From COE1 sp036310845 (GTDB lineage: Bacteria > Bacillota > Clostridia > Lachnospirales > Lachnospiraceae), in NCBI GenBank assembly GCA_036310845.1, contig JAXJRB010000131.1, forward strand, positions 1 through 55,535: a DNA stretch of 55,535 bases. The letters are read 5' to 3'. A program made the translations under genes and the position numbers. Positions 8,411 to 15,917 of this stretch are shown in pieces. The stretch's first letter is position 1; each line of letters begins with the position of its first letter. Below the pieces are notes generated by a model. That model worked only from the letters and a program-made list of their open reading frames with translations, was not told where the DNA came from and made no database searches.

Positions 8411-8518
8411 AGGATGTCCTTCCTTTTTGTAAAGTATAAAAGTTACTCTTCGGATTGAGTAAGCTGTTATTTGTGTTGGAATCAAGTGACTGACGGCTTT
8501 GCTGCCAACCCCAATATG
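8411..8518 (-). promoter_or_regulatory. Structured leader of the ECF S-component gene (candidate riboswitch)
   Basis: About 100 bases separate the predicted transcription start from the ATG. On the minus strand the leader begins GGGGTTGGCAGCAAAGCC. It contains a GTTGG/CCAAC pairing and a perfect six-base stem TTACTC/GAGTAA at 8443-8462 just before the ribosome site. It does not match the TPP, FMN, THF, preQ1 or cobalamin consensus that I can recall. A leader this long before a vitamin-type S component is often a riboswitch; here that is inference. Confidence 0.35.
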
Positions 8519-8546
8519 AGCATACAATAAATGTGCTAAATGTCAA
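8519..8546 (-). promoter_or_regulatory. Promoter of the ECF S-component gene
   Basis: On the minus strand, TTGACA (8541-8546) and TATGCT (8519-8524) are separated by 16 bases. The distance to the ATG at 8410 implies a leader of about 100 bases. Confidence 0.55.
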
Positions 8547-8693
8547 TAGTGTCATATATAAAAGTTATTATAAAGAGTTGAGAAAAAATATATAAATATG
8601 CAATAATAAAATAGGAATGATGGTATATATAATTATTGCTATAAACCATGCGATGCACGGTGGAGAAGAAAAAGGAAGGGCTTTGGAAAAAAC

Positions 8694-9752
8694 GTGAAAA
8701 GTATGCAAAAAACAGTGAAAGATTATTTACGGGAACAGGTAGCGTTGCACCCATCTATGCAGCCACAGGATGTTGTGAAATTATTGTTTCAGGCTAGTTT
8801 TGGGGCGGAGCATTTATTAACAGATAAAGCAGCGGCTTTAAGACGGCTAGAAAAAGAATTTGCAGAAAACGAAATGACAGATATGTCAGAAAAATTATAT
8901 GAGCAGATAAGTGGTAAGGTGTGTCGTATTAATTTAAGAGAATGGAAGCGTAGAAAGATGCCTCTTACCTGGCTTTTTCGCATTTTTGTAGAATCTGCCG
9001 CATACGCAAATCTGTATGGTGGGCAGGAGCTTTTTGCAAGAAGCCTACGAGAGGTGGAAGAGCTGATTCAGGAAGGGATTTTTAGCTTTTCTTGGGAGGA
9101 ATGGCAGAAAACAAAAAAGCAAGGAGCGGTACATCATAGCGAAATCTATCGACAGCAGGAACAACCGGCATATCGTATTGTATGTAGCCGATATATTCGT
9201 TTGCTGCCTATTTTAGAGGAGCTTGCAAAGCTACCACAGGATAAGATACACGCGATAGCGATAGATGGACGCTGTGCATCCGGGAAAACGACAATGGCTT
9301 TTATGCTGTCAAAGGTATTGGGGGCAGGAGTAGTTCAAATGGATGATTTTTTCTTGCCGATGGAGCTTCGGACAGAAGAGAGATTAGCAACACCTGGTGG
9401 TAATGTACACTATGAAAGAGTAGCAGAGGAAGTATTGCCAAGATTAAAAGCAGAAGACAATTTTTCTTATCAGAGATTTGAGTGTAGTAAGATGGAATTA
9501 GGCGATTATGTAACAGTTCCAGGGGCTAAGTATTATATCGTGGAAGGTGCTTATAGTTGTCATTCGGCTCTGGGTGAATATATGTCTCTCAAGGTCTTTT
9601 TTGATGTGGGAAAGGTAGAACAAATAGAAAGAATACGTAGAAGAGATGGCGAGGAATATCTGGAAGCTTTTATAAACAAATGGATTCCATTAGAGGAAAG
9701 GTATATTAAGAGCATTCCTGATATACATGAGGCATTTGACGTGATAATTTAA
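8694..9752 (+). CDS. Two-domain protein with a C-terminal uridine-kinase-like P-loop
   Basis: 352 aa from a GTG at 8694 (GGAAGGG at 8674-8680); the ATG at 8703 is the alternative start. Residues 1-165 form an unassigned helical domain (MQPQDVVKLLFQASFGAEHL). Residues about 185-352 are a P-loop kinase with Walker A GRCASGKTT near 198-206, a QMDDFF segment equivalent to the uridine-kinase DDFY motif, and RIRRRDG near the lid. It is related to nucleoside/phosphoribulokinase-type kinases. The substrate is unknown. It is a single gene, and the following sequence carries the promoter of the metal operon. Confidence 0.7.
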   Translation: MKSMQKTVKDYLREQVALHPSMQPQDVVKLLFQASFGAEHLLTDKAAALRRLEKEFAENEMTDMSEKLYEQISGKVCRINLREWKRRKMPLTWLFRIFVESAAYANLYGGQELFARSLREVEELIQEGIFSFSWEEWQKTKKQGAVHHSEIYRQQEQPAYRIVCSRYIRLLPILEELAKLPQDKIHAIAIDGRCASGKTTMAFMLSKVLGAGVVQMDDFFLPMELRTEERLATPGGNVHYERVAEEVLPRLKAEDNFSYQRFECSKMELGDYVTVPGAKYYIVEGAYSCHSALGEYMSLKVFFDVGKVEQIERIRRRDGEEYLEAFINKWIPLEERYIKSIPDIHEAFDVII

Positions 9753-9813
9753 ACTGTAAATATATAGTTATACAGGAAGTTCGTAAGAAATGCTTGTGTT
9801 TAGAATATGTGCC

Positions 9814-9870
9814 TTGACAAAAGAAAAACTCATGTTATACTTAAATTAACATATGAATAAATGTTCATAT
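9814..9870 (+). promoter_or_regulatory. Promoter and ArsR/SmtB-type operator of the metal operon
   Basis: TTGACA at 9814-9819 and TATACT at 9836-9841 (16-base spacer) are followed by the inverted repeat ATATGAA (9851-9857) / TTCATAT (9864-9870). This repeat matches the usual ATATGAAC...GTTCATAT operator of CadC/CzrA/SmtB repressors. It lies over the transcription start, where the ArsR protein encoded at 12115 would repress until metal binds. Confidence 0.7.
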
Positions 9871-9896
9871 GAAATAAAGAAAAGGTAGGAATGACT

Positions 9897-10115
9897 ATGA
9901 AGAAAACATATAAGATTGAAGTGGACTGTGCAAATTGTGCAAACAAGATGGAAGAAGCAACCAAGAAAACAGCGGGTGTTAAGGATGCTACGGTTAATTT
10001 TATGACCTTAAAAATGATAGTAGAATTTGAAGAGGGAGCAGATGCGAAGACTGTTATGCAGGAAGTGCTTGCAAATTGTAAAAAGGTAGAAGATGATTGT
10101 GAGATATATCTGTAG
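9897..10115 (+). CDS. Heavy-metal-associated (HMA) domain protein
   Basis: 72 aa from the ATG at 9897; the ATG at 9891 is too close to the GGTAGG site. It is a single HMA ferredoxin-like domain with CANCANKMEE, where the usual MxCxxC metal motif is replaced by DCANC. The fold continues with VNFMTLKMIVEF. Aspartate before the first Cys (DCxxC) is typical of Zn/Cd/Pb-type HMA domains rather than Cu chaperones. It is directly abutted by the P-type ATPase gene, which lacks its own HMA domain, so it probably delivers metal to the pump as a separate subunit. Confidence 0.85.
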   Translation: MKKTYKIEVDCANCANKMEEATKKTAGVKDATVNFMTLKMIVEFEEGADAKTVMQEVLANCKKVEDDCEIYL

Positions 10116-12053
10116 GTGTGCAAAGGCATGGTTATTAATATGAATAAGAAACAGAAAAAGGTACTGCGAAGAATTCTCCTTGCGACAATTTTGGTCATTA
10201 TTCTAGAGTTACTGCCGATACAGGAGGCGCTTGCGTTTATCTTATATTTGATACCATACTTAATCATTGGTTATGATATCTTGATAAAGGCATGGAAAGG
10301 AATTAAGAATAAACAGGTTTTTGATGAAAACTTTCTGATGGCAATTGCAACGGTAGGAGCGATTATACTTGGAATTTACCGTGTGTTGAACGGTGAAATG
10401 GCTGAGGGGCTGGAAAATGGCAGAGAAGGAGTAGCGGTTATGCTGTTTTACCAGATCGGTGAGCTTTTTCAGAGCTATGCAGTAGGAAAGAGTCGTAAAA
10501 ATATCAGTGAGCTGATGGATATTCGTCCTGATTATGCGAATATGGAGGATGAGAACGGTAAATTACAACAAGTAGATCCCGATGAGGTAGAGATTGGAAG
10601 TGTTATTATCGTTCAGCCGGGAGAAAAGATTCCAATAGATGGTGTGATTGTAGATGGTTACACCACATTGAATACCAGTGCACTTACGGGAGAAAGTCTT
10701 CCTAGAGAAGTTTGTGCTGGTGATGAGGTTATCAGTGGTTGTATTAATACAACAGGAGTGCTTAAGATTCGCACAACAAAAGAGTTTGGTGAGTCGACGG
10801 TGTCAAAGATTTTAGAGCTTGTTGAGAATGCAAGTTCCAGAAAGTCAAAATCAGAGAACTTTATCTCAAAATTTGCAAAGTATTATACCCCGGCGGTATG
10901 CTATGGTGCAGTAGTACTTGCGATAATGCCGCCGATTTTTCGCATGGTAGTGATGAGTGCAACTCCGGAATGGGGAGTATGGTTATTGCGTGCACTTACC
11001 TTTTTGGTAATCAGCTGTCCGTGTGCATTGGTAATTAGTATACCATTAAGCTTCTTTGCAGGAATTGGTGGGGCAAGTAAAGCCGGCGTACTGGTAAAAG
11101 GGTCAAACTATTTGGAAACCTTTGCAGAGACGAAATATGTAGTGTTTGATAAGACCGGAACTCTGACACAAGGTGTGTTTGAGGTAAGCAAAATCAAATC
11201 GGAGCAGATGGATGAAGCAAAGCTGATTGAATATGCTGCACTGGTTGAGAGCTATTCAACGCATCCGATTAGTAAGAGCTTGCAAAAGGCATATGGTAAG
11301 GAATGTGATATCAGCCGGGTAACAGGTGTTGAAGAGATTAGTGGAAAGGGTATCACTGCATTGGTAGATGGAATAGCTGTTGTTGCCGGTAATGAAAAGC
11401 TAATGAATAAATTAGGGCTCAAAGTGAAGGAAATTCATGAGCTGGGAACAGTTGTTCATATGGCAGTAGAGGGTAGATATGCAGGATATATTCTGATAGC
11501 AGATAAGTTAAAGCCATATGCAAAGGAAGCAATCAAGGCATTGAAAAAAGCAGGTATCAAGAAGACAGTTATGCTTACAGGAGACAGAGCAGAAGCAGCC
11601 GAACAAGTTGCAAGAGAACTTGGCATTGATGAAGTATACAGTGAACTTCTACCGGCAGATAAGGTTTCTAAGGTAGAGGAGCTGTTACAACACAAGGGGG
11701 GAAAAGAAAAGGTAGCCTTTGTGGGAGATGGTATCAACGATGCACCGGTATTATCCAGAGCAGACATTGGTATTGCTATGGGGGCGCTTGGTTCCGATGC
11801 TGCGATTGAGGCAGCAGACATTGTACTAATGGATGATGATCCATTAAAGATAGTAAAGGCAATAAAGATTTCCCAAAAGTGTATTCGCATAGTATATCAG
11901 AATATTTACTTTGCGATTGGAATTAAGGTGATCTGCCTTGCACTTAGTGCAGTTGGTATTGCCAATATGTGGTTAGCTATCTTTGCGGATGTCGGTGTTA
12001 TGGTGCTTGCGGTGTTAAATGCCATTAGAGCGCTTCGTGTAAAGAATATCTAA
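10116..12053 (+). CDS. P1B-type metal-translocating ATPase (Zn/Cd/Pb class)
   Basis: 645 aa from a GTG immediately after the HMA stop. ATGs at 10128 and 10140 are alternative starts; no site stands out. The protein starts directly with membrane helices, without an N-terminal HMA domain. Landmarks are the actuator motif TGES near 190, the transmembrane SCPCAL metal site near 300, phosphorylation DKTGTLT near 345, the P1B-specific THPIS near 381, and GDGINDAP near 538. CPC plus the ArsR partner points to efflux of Zn2+, Cd2+ or Pb2+ (ZntA/CadA class). It is co-transcribed with the HMA gene and arsR. Confidence 0.9.
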   Translation: MCKGMVINMNKKQKKVLRRILLATILVIILELLPIQEALAFILYLIPYLIIGYDILIKAWKGIKNKQVFDENFLMAIATVGAIILGIYRVLNGEMAEGLENGREGVAVMLFYQIGELFQSYAVGKSRKNISELMDIRPDYANMEDENGKLQQVDPDEVEIGSVIIVQPGEKIPIDGVIVDGYTTLNTSALTGESLPREVCAGDEVISGCINTTGVLKIRTTKEFGESTVSKILELVENASSRKSKSENFISKFAKYYTPAVCYGAVVLAIMPPIFRMVVMSATPEWGVWLLRALTFLVISCPCALVISIPLSFFAGIGGASKAGVLVKGSNYLETFAETKYVVFDKTGTLTQGVFEVSKIKSEQMDEAKLIEYAALVESYSTHPISKSLQKAYGKECDISRVTGVEEISGKGITALVDGIAVVAGNEKLMNKLGLKVKEIHELGTVVHMAVEGRYAGYILIADKLKPYAKEAIKALKKAGIKKTVMLTGDRAEAAEQVARELGIDEVYSELLPADKVSKVEELLQHKGGKEKVAFVGDGINDAPVLSRADIGIAMGALGSDAAIEAADIVLMDDDPLKIVKAIKISQKCIRIVYQNIYFAIGIKVICLALSAVGIANMWLAIFADVGVMVLAVLNAIRALRVKNI

Positions 12054-12114
12054 CCAGGCTGATTCTGCTTGGTGAGCAGGATAAATTGACCTATAAAAAG
12101 AAAGGTAGAGAAAC

Positions 12115-12504
12115 ATGGAAAATGAAAAAAAGCATTACTGCCATCATAATACGGAGGATATGCGTTGCGAGACGGTAGAGGTTCACGAAGAATTGATTAA
12201 AATAGTGAACGAAAAGATGCCGGATGAAGAGGAATTATATGATTTGGCAGAACTGTTTAAGGTATTTGGAGATTCTACCAGAATACGAATCTTATTTGTG
12301 CTATTGGAGGCTGAGGTATGTGTCTGCGATTTGGCTGCGACCTTAAATATGACACAGTCTGCAGTTTCTCATCAGCTAAGAATTTTAAAACAAAGTAAGT
12401 TGGTAAAGAGTAGAAGAGACGGAAAATCTATTTTCTATTCTTTAGCAGATGGTCATGTAAAAACAATCATTGACCAAGGTCGAGAACATATTGAAGAAGA
12501 TTAA
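12115..12504 (+). CDS. ArsR/SmtB-family metal-sensing repressor
   Basis: 129 aa. Winged-helix core FKVFGDSTRIRILF to KSIFYSL. Two metal sites are visible. EVCVCDL (C69, C71), together with Cys/His residues in the N-terminal arm (C9, H10, H11, C18), resembles the CadC alpha3N site for Cd/Pb. D112, H114, H125 and E128 reproduce the exact spacing of the SmtB/CzrA alpha5 zinc site. It lies downstream of the pump genes it should control through the operator at 9851-9870. A terminator follows the stop. Confidence 0.9.
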   Translation: MENEKKHYCHHNTEDMRCETVEVHEELIKIVNEKMPDEEELYDLAELFKVFGDSTRIRILFVLLEAEVCVCDLAATLNMTQSAVSHQLRILKQSKLVKSRRDGKSIFYSLADGHVKTIIDQGREHIEED

Positions 12505-12509
12505 AATTT

Positions 12510-12547
12510 TGGTTATCGCATTGTTGTGCGGTAGCCATTTTTTTTGT
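12510..12547 (+). terminator. Rho-independent terminator after the metal operon
   Basis: TGGTTATCGCA (12510-12520) pairs with TGCGGTAGCCA (12527-12537), allowing G-U pairs, and is followed by a run of nine or more T. Confidence 0.8.
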
Positions 12548-12556
12548 AAAATATAA

Positions 12557-12598
12557 GTGACTATTCAGAGTCTTACAAATGGAGTGCTGAATAGTTAT
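12557..12598. repeat. Dispersed inverted repeat (GTGACTATTCAG...CTGAATAGTTAT)
   Basis: A 12-base arm at 12557-12568 faces its complement at 12587-12598, with two G-U positions and an 18-base loop. A related unit lies at 35983-36009. It sits in the gap between the arsR terminator and rarA. Confidence 0.45.
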
Positions 12599-12634
12599 GA
12601 GTATAACCAATTTAAAAATACATAGAGGGATAGT

Positions 12635-13972
12635 ATGGATTTATTTGAATATATGAAAAGTGCAACTCTCGAAAAGGAGTCACCGCTTGCGGCAAGATTA
12701 CGTCCAACGACCTTAGAAGAAGTGGTTGGGCAGTCACACATCATAGGAAAGGACAAGCTCCTGTATCGCGCGATAAAAGCAGATAAGATTAGTTCAATTA
12801 TTTTTTATGGACCGCCAGGAACTGGTAAGACAACGCTAGCTAAGGTAATTGCAAATACAACTAGTGCAGAATTTACGCAGATTAATGCAACCATAGCTGG
12901 GAAAAAGGATATGGAAGAGGTGGTAAATAAAGCAAAGGATACACTTGCGATGTATGGAAAGCGTACTATTTTATTCATTGATGAGATTCACCGCTTTAAT
13001 AAAGGTCAGCAGGATTATCTGTTGCCATTTGTGGAAGATGGAACGATTATATTAATTGGTGCAACAACGGAAAATCCTTATTTTGAGGTGAATGGGGCGT
13101 TGATTTCACGTTCCATTATTTTTGAGCTAAAGCCAATTGAAAAGGAAGATATCAAGACGTTGTTAAAGCGTGCTGTTTATGATACGGAAAAGGGTATGGG
13201 GTCTTTTGATGCTGTAATTGAAGAAGATGCCTTAGAATTTCTTGCGGATTTATCTGGTGGAGATGCCAGACATGCGTTAAATGCCATTGAGCTAGGTGTT
13301 ATGACAACAGATCGAAGCGAGGATGGTAAGATACATATTACCGTAGAGGTGGTGCAGGAGTGCATTCAGAAGCGTAGAGTACTCTATGATAAAAATGGTG
13401 ATAATCATTATGATACTGTTTCGGCATTTATTAAAAGTATGCGAGGTTCTGATCCGGATGCGGCGGTATACTATCTTGCCAAAATGCTTTATGCGGGAGA
13501 ACAGGTAACTTTTATTGCCAGACGAATCATGATTTGTGCGGCAGAGGATGTGGGAAATGCGGATCCCAATGCGTTGGTTGTTGCGGTAAGTGCTTCACAG
13601 GCTGTTGAACGTATAGGTATGCCGGAGGCACAGATTATCTTGTCACAGGCAGCAACCTATGTAGCTTGTGCACCAAAGAGTAATGCGGCATGCAATGCAA
13701 TATTTGCAGCAAATGAAGAGGTAAGAAGAAGCGGAAACTTACCGGTACCGACACATTTGCAGGATGCACATTATAAAGGAGCAGCAAAATTGGGACATGG
13801 AACAGGATATAAATATGCACATGATTATCCAAATCATTATGTAGAGCAACAGTATTTGCCGTATGAATTAAAAGGAAAAACCTTTTATGAGCCATCATGG
13901 AATGGATATGAAGCAAAAATCAGAGAGCATATGAAGCGGATAAAGACAGAAGCAAGAAATAATGAAGGATAA
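12635..13972 (+). CDS. rarA: Replication-associated recombination protein A (RarA/MgsA)
   Basis: 445 aa AAA+ ATPase related to RuvB and clamp loaders. It acts at stalled replication forks. The N-terminus SPLAARLRPTTLEEVVGQ is typical. Walker A GPPGTGKTT is near residue 60 and Walker B ILFIDEIHRF near 112, with sensor 1 IGATTENPYFEV. The SGGDARHALN segment is followed by the C-terminal tetramerisation region (RGSDPDAAVYYLAKML). Length is normal. Its last two codons and stop form the left arm of a perfect 21-base inverted repeat. Confidence 0.95.
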   Translation: MDLFEYMKSATLEKESPLAARLRPTTLEEVVGQSHIIGKDKLLYRAIKADKISSIIFYGPPGTGKTTLAKVIANTTSAEFTQINATIAGKKDMEEVVNKAKDTLAMYGKRTILFIDEIHRFNKGQQDYLLPFVEDGTIILIGATTENPYFEVNGALISRSIIFELKPIEKEDIKTLLKRAVYDTEKGMGSFDAVIEEDALEFLADLSGGDARHALNAIELGVMTTDRSEDGKIHITVEVVQECIQKRRVLYDKNGDNHYDTVSAFIKSMRGSDPDAAVYYLAKMLYAGEQVTFIARRIMICAAEDVGNADPNALVVAVSASQAVERIGMPEAQIILSQAATYVACAPKSNAACNAIFAANEEVRRSGNLPVPTHLQDAHYKGAAKLGHGTGYKYAHDYPNHYVEQQYLPYELKGKTFYEPSWNGYEAKIREHMKRIKTEARNNEG

Positions 13973-14010
13973 GAATAGTGCGTGCTCCGGCACGCACTAT
14001 TCTTATCCTT
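13965..14010. terminator. Perfect 21-bp inverted repeat overlapping the rarA stop codon
   Basis: Positions 13965-13985 and 13990-14010 are perfect complements around a TCCG loop. The arm covers the final codons and TAA of rarA. No strong T-run follows on the plus strand. It lies between convergent genes, so it is best read as a bidirectional terminator or mRNA 3'-end stabiliser. Confidence 0.7.
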
Positions 14011-14011
14011 A

Positions 14012-14033
14012 GAAAATTGCTGTAACATAGCAG
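14012..14033 (+). repeat. Dispersed GAAAATTGCTGTAAC motif, copy 2
   Basis: GAAAATTGCTGTAACATAG begins one base after the 21-bp hairpin. Here TTGCTG and CAGCAA form a small stem. It matches the motif at 7821 and 17654. Confidence 0.4.
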
Positions 14034-14044
14034 CAAGCACTTTC

Positions 14045-14560
14045 TTAAAAAAGTTCAGACATTAAATATTGATAAATTTTTTGATTCTTTTTCTGCCAGC
14101 TATCGCAAATGGAAACAGCCATTTCTGCGGTAGGAACAGATAGCTTGATATTTACCAGTTCCACATCCTTTTCACGAGCAATGAGCTGTGCCTCATATTC
14201 TCCAGAGGTGGATTTGTAATAATCAGCAGTAATTGAGGCTTCGCTTTGTAATTCCAGATGCTTTTCGTCCAGATAAGCATCAATATCATGGCGAATGGCA
14301 TCACCAATACGATTTCCAAAATAAGAAAGAGTATTGCGACCTTCGTCAGTAATAGAGAAATAAGTACGGTTCATTAAAGTATCTGGTTTGATAAGCTCGG
14401 TATCCTGAAGATCAGAGATAACTTCCTGCAAAGTAAGAAAGTTTGTATATTCTTTTTCGAGAATAAATTCGCTAATCTGGGCATAGGTTAGTTTGAACTT
14501 TACCTTATTTAACATATAAAGAACAATTAATTTATATAGAGTAGATGGATCTTGTGTCAT
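14045..14560 (-). CDS. DUF4364 family protein (winged-helix-like)
   Basis: 171 aa. The N-terminal half (LYKLIVLYMLNKVKFKLT, then AQISEFILEKEYTNFLTLQE) has the helix pattern and wing of a PadR/winged-helix domain. The C-terminal part has alternating strands. It matches the DUF4364 family found in clostridia, which has no established function. It lies 43 bases downstream of the radical SAM gene on the same strand and probably shares its transcript. A DNA-binding role is inferred from fold only. Confidence 0.75.
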   Translation of the reverse strand: MTQDPSTLYKLIVLYMLNKVKFKLTYAQISEFILEKEYTNFLTLQEVISDLQDTELIKPDTLMNRTYFSITDEGRNTLSYFGNRIGDAIRHDIDAYLDEKHLELQSEASITADYYKSTSGEYEAQLIAREKDVELVNIKLSVPTAEMAVSICDSWQKKNQKIYQYLMSELF

Positions 14561-14603
14561 CTGCGATTCACTTCCTTTTCATGCAATCAGCCGGTTGGCA
14601 TAG

Positions 14604-15563
14604 TTATAAGTTTATATCATTAGGAGTAGATAGCCTTCCTTGAAACGTTTCCCTTAGTCGAAGTTCTTTATGGAGTGTTTTGAGAACATTTCGCTTGTTG
14701 AGACTCCAAGCTGGTTCGATTAAAAGCTCCTTTGGACCATCGCCTGTTACACGATGGATGACTACCTCTGGCGGTAGTAGCTCCAAACAGGAGATAACAA
14801 TATCAATATACTCCTCAAAGGCAAGAATTTCAAAACTTTTCTTAAAAAATTCATTTGCAAGGTCTGTATTTCTTAAAACATGAAGCAATTGAAGCTTAAT
14901 GCCGAAAATGTTTTTCTTACTAAGATAACGGCAAGTGGCAAGCATCATAGCTTTTGTTTCGCCGGGAAGACCTAAAATTATGTGAACAATAACAGGGAGA
15001 TTAGCAGCTTGTAAGCGTGTGAGCGCATCTTCAAAAACATCAAGTGAATAGCCACGGCGAATATAAAGAGCAGTTTGCTCATGTATGGTTTGTAATCCCA
15101 ATTCTATCCAAATGAATTTGTCAGGAAAATCCTTTTGAAGACTGCACAATAGTTCAATAACAGCTGGTTCCAGGCAGTCAGGTCTGGTTGCGATTGAGAT
15201 ACCAACAACATCCGATTCGGAAAGAGCCTCTTCAAAAAGACGCTTTAAGCGTTCAGGTTCAGCGTAAGTATTCGTGAAGGATTGAAAATAAGCAATAAAG
15301 CGAGAACCAATCTTTTTATGGCGAAAAAGCTTCTTGCCATTCTCAAGCTGTTCGCGAATAGAAGCACCATGGCTTGCAAAATCACCACTGCCTCCGGCAC
15401 TGCAAAAGATACAGCCTCTTGTATCCAGCGTGCCATCACGATTTGGACACGTCATACCTGCATCAAGTGCTATCTTATAAATTTTCTCACCATAGGTATT
15501 TTTTAAATAATAATCAAGGGAGTGATATGGTTTGTCCCCCCATTTAGTAAACTTGTTTTTCAT
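14604..15563 (-). CDS. Radical SAM protein, TIGR01212/YhcC-type
   Basis: 319 aa. It opens with KWGDKPYHSLDYYLKNTYGE and then a cysteine cluster, MTCPNRDGTLDTRGCIFC, the extended C-x9-13-C-x2-C iron-sulfur motif of the TIGR01212 (YhcC) group. The TIM-barrel part includes GISIATRPDCL and IIVHIILGLPGE-like strands. The substrate is unknown for this family. It is transcribed leftward with DUF4364 and diverges from rho across a 354-base gap. Confidence 0.85.
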   Translation of the reverse strand: MKNKFTKWGDKPYHSLDYYLKNTYGEKIYKIALDAGMTCPNRDGTLDTRGCIFCSAGGSGDFASHGASIREQLENGKKLFRHKKIGSRFIAYFQSFTNTYAEPERLKRLFEEALSESDVVGISIATRPDCLEPAVIELLCSLQKDFPDKFIWIELGLQTIHEQTALYIRRGYSLDVFEDALTRLQAANLPVIVHIILGLPGETKAMMLATCRYLSKKNIFGIKLQLLHVLRNTDLANEFFKKSFEILAFEEYIDIVISCLELLPPEVVIHRVTGDGPKELLIEPAWSLNKRNVLKTLHKELRLRETFQGRLSTPNDINL

Positions 15564-15917
15564 ATCTTATCGTTTCCGACTTGCCATTCTGGTATTCATG
15601 GAGAGCAAGCGCTTTTTCCTGTATTGTTATAGTGATATCTCCATTCTTTTGACATTCTAATACAGTAACAGTTTAAAACATTTAAAATGTGTTCGCAATA
15701 AATTCTTCTTTCTATTTTGAAAAAAATGGGTTATAATACAAGAACTACTACATATCTAAAAGATTCAAAAGCAGAGCAGGTATAATTTAGGTCCTATATT
15801 TGCGAATATCCCCAAAGAATATATTAGAAAAAATGTAACGAGGAAGACACAGTAGGTTACGTTTTTGAATAGGTAGTCAGAAATATGTATACTATTTAAA
15901 ATAGATGGAGGAAAAGG
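15564..15917. promoter_or_regulatory. Divergent intergenic region with the rho leader and attenuator-like hairpin
   Basis: No gene is seen in these 354 bases. A TATAAT box at 15732-15737 probably serves rho. Within the leader AATGTAAC (15832-15839) pairs with GTTACGTT (15856-15863) and is followed by a short T-run. It resembles a weak intrinsic terminator. rho is autoregulated by attenuation in several bacteria, so this hairpin may take part, but that is inference. Confidence 0.4.

Noticed and set aside
11456..11890. 144-codon open frame on the minus strand inside the P-type ATPase gene
   Set aside because: It is antisense to strongly conserved pump motifs, has no ribosome site and its composition is that of a shadow frame.
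12115..12504. Copper-type control of the metal operon
   Set aside because: The HMA protein has DCANC, the pump has CPC and the regulator is ArsR/SmtB rather than CsoR or CopY, all favouring Zn/Cd/Pb.
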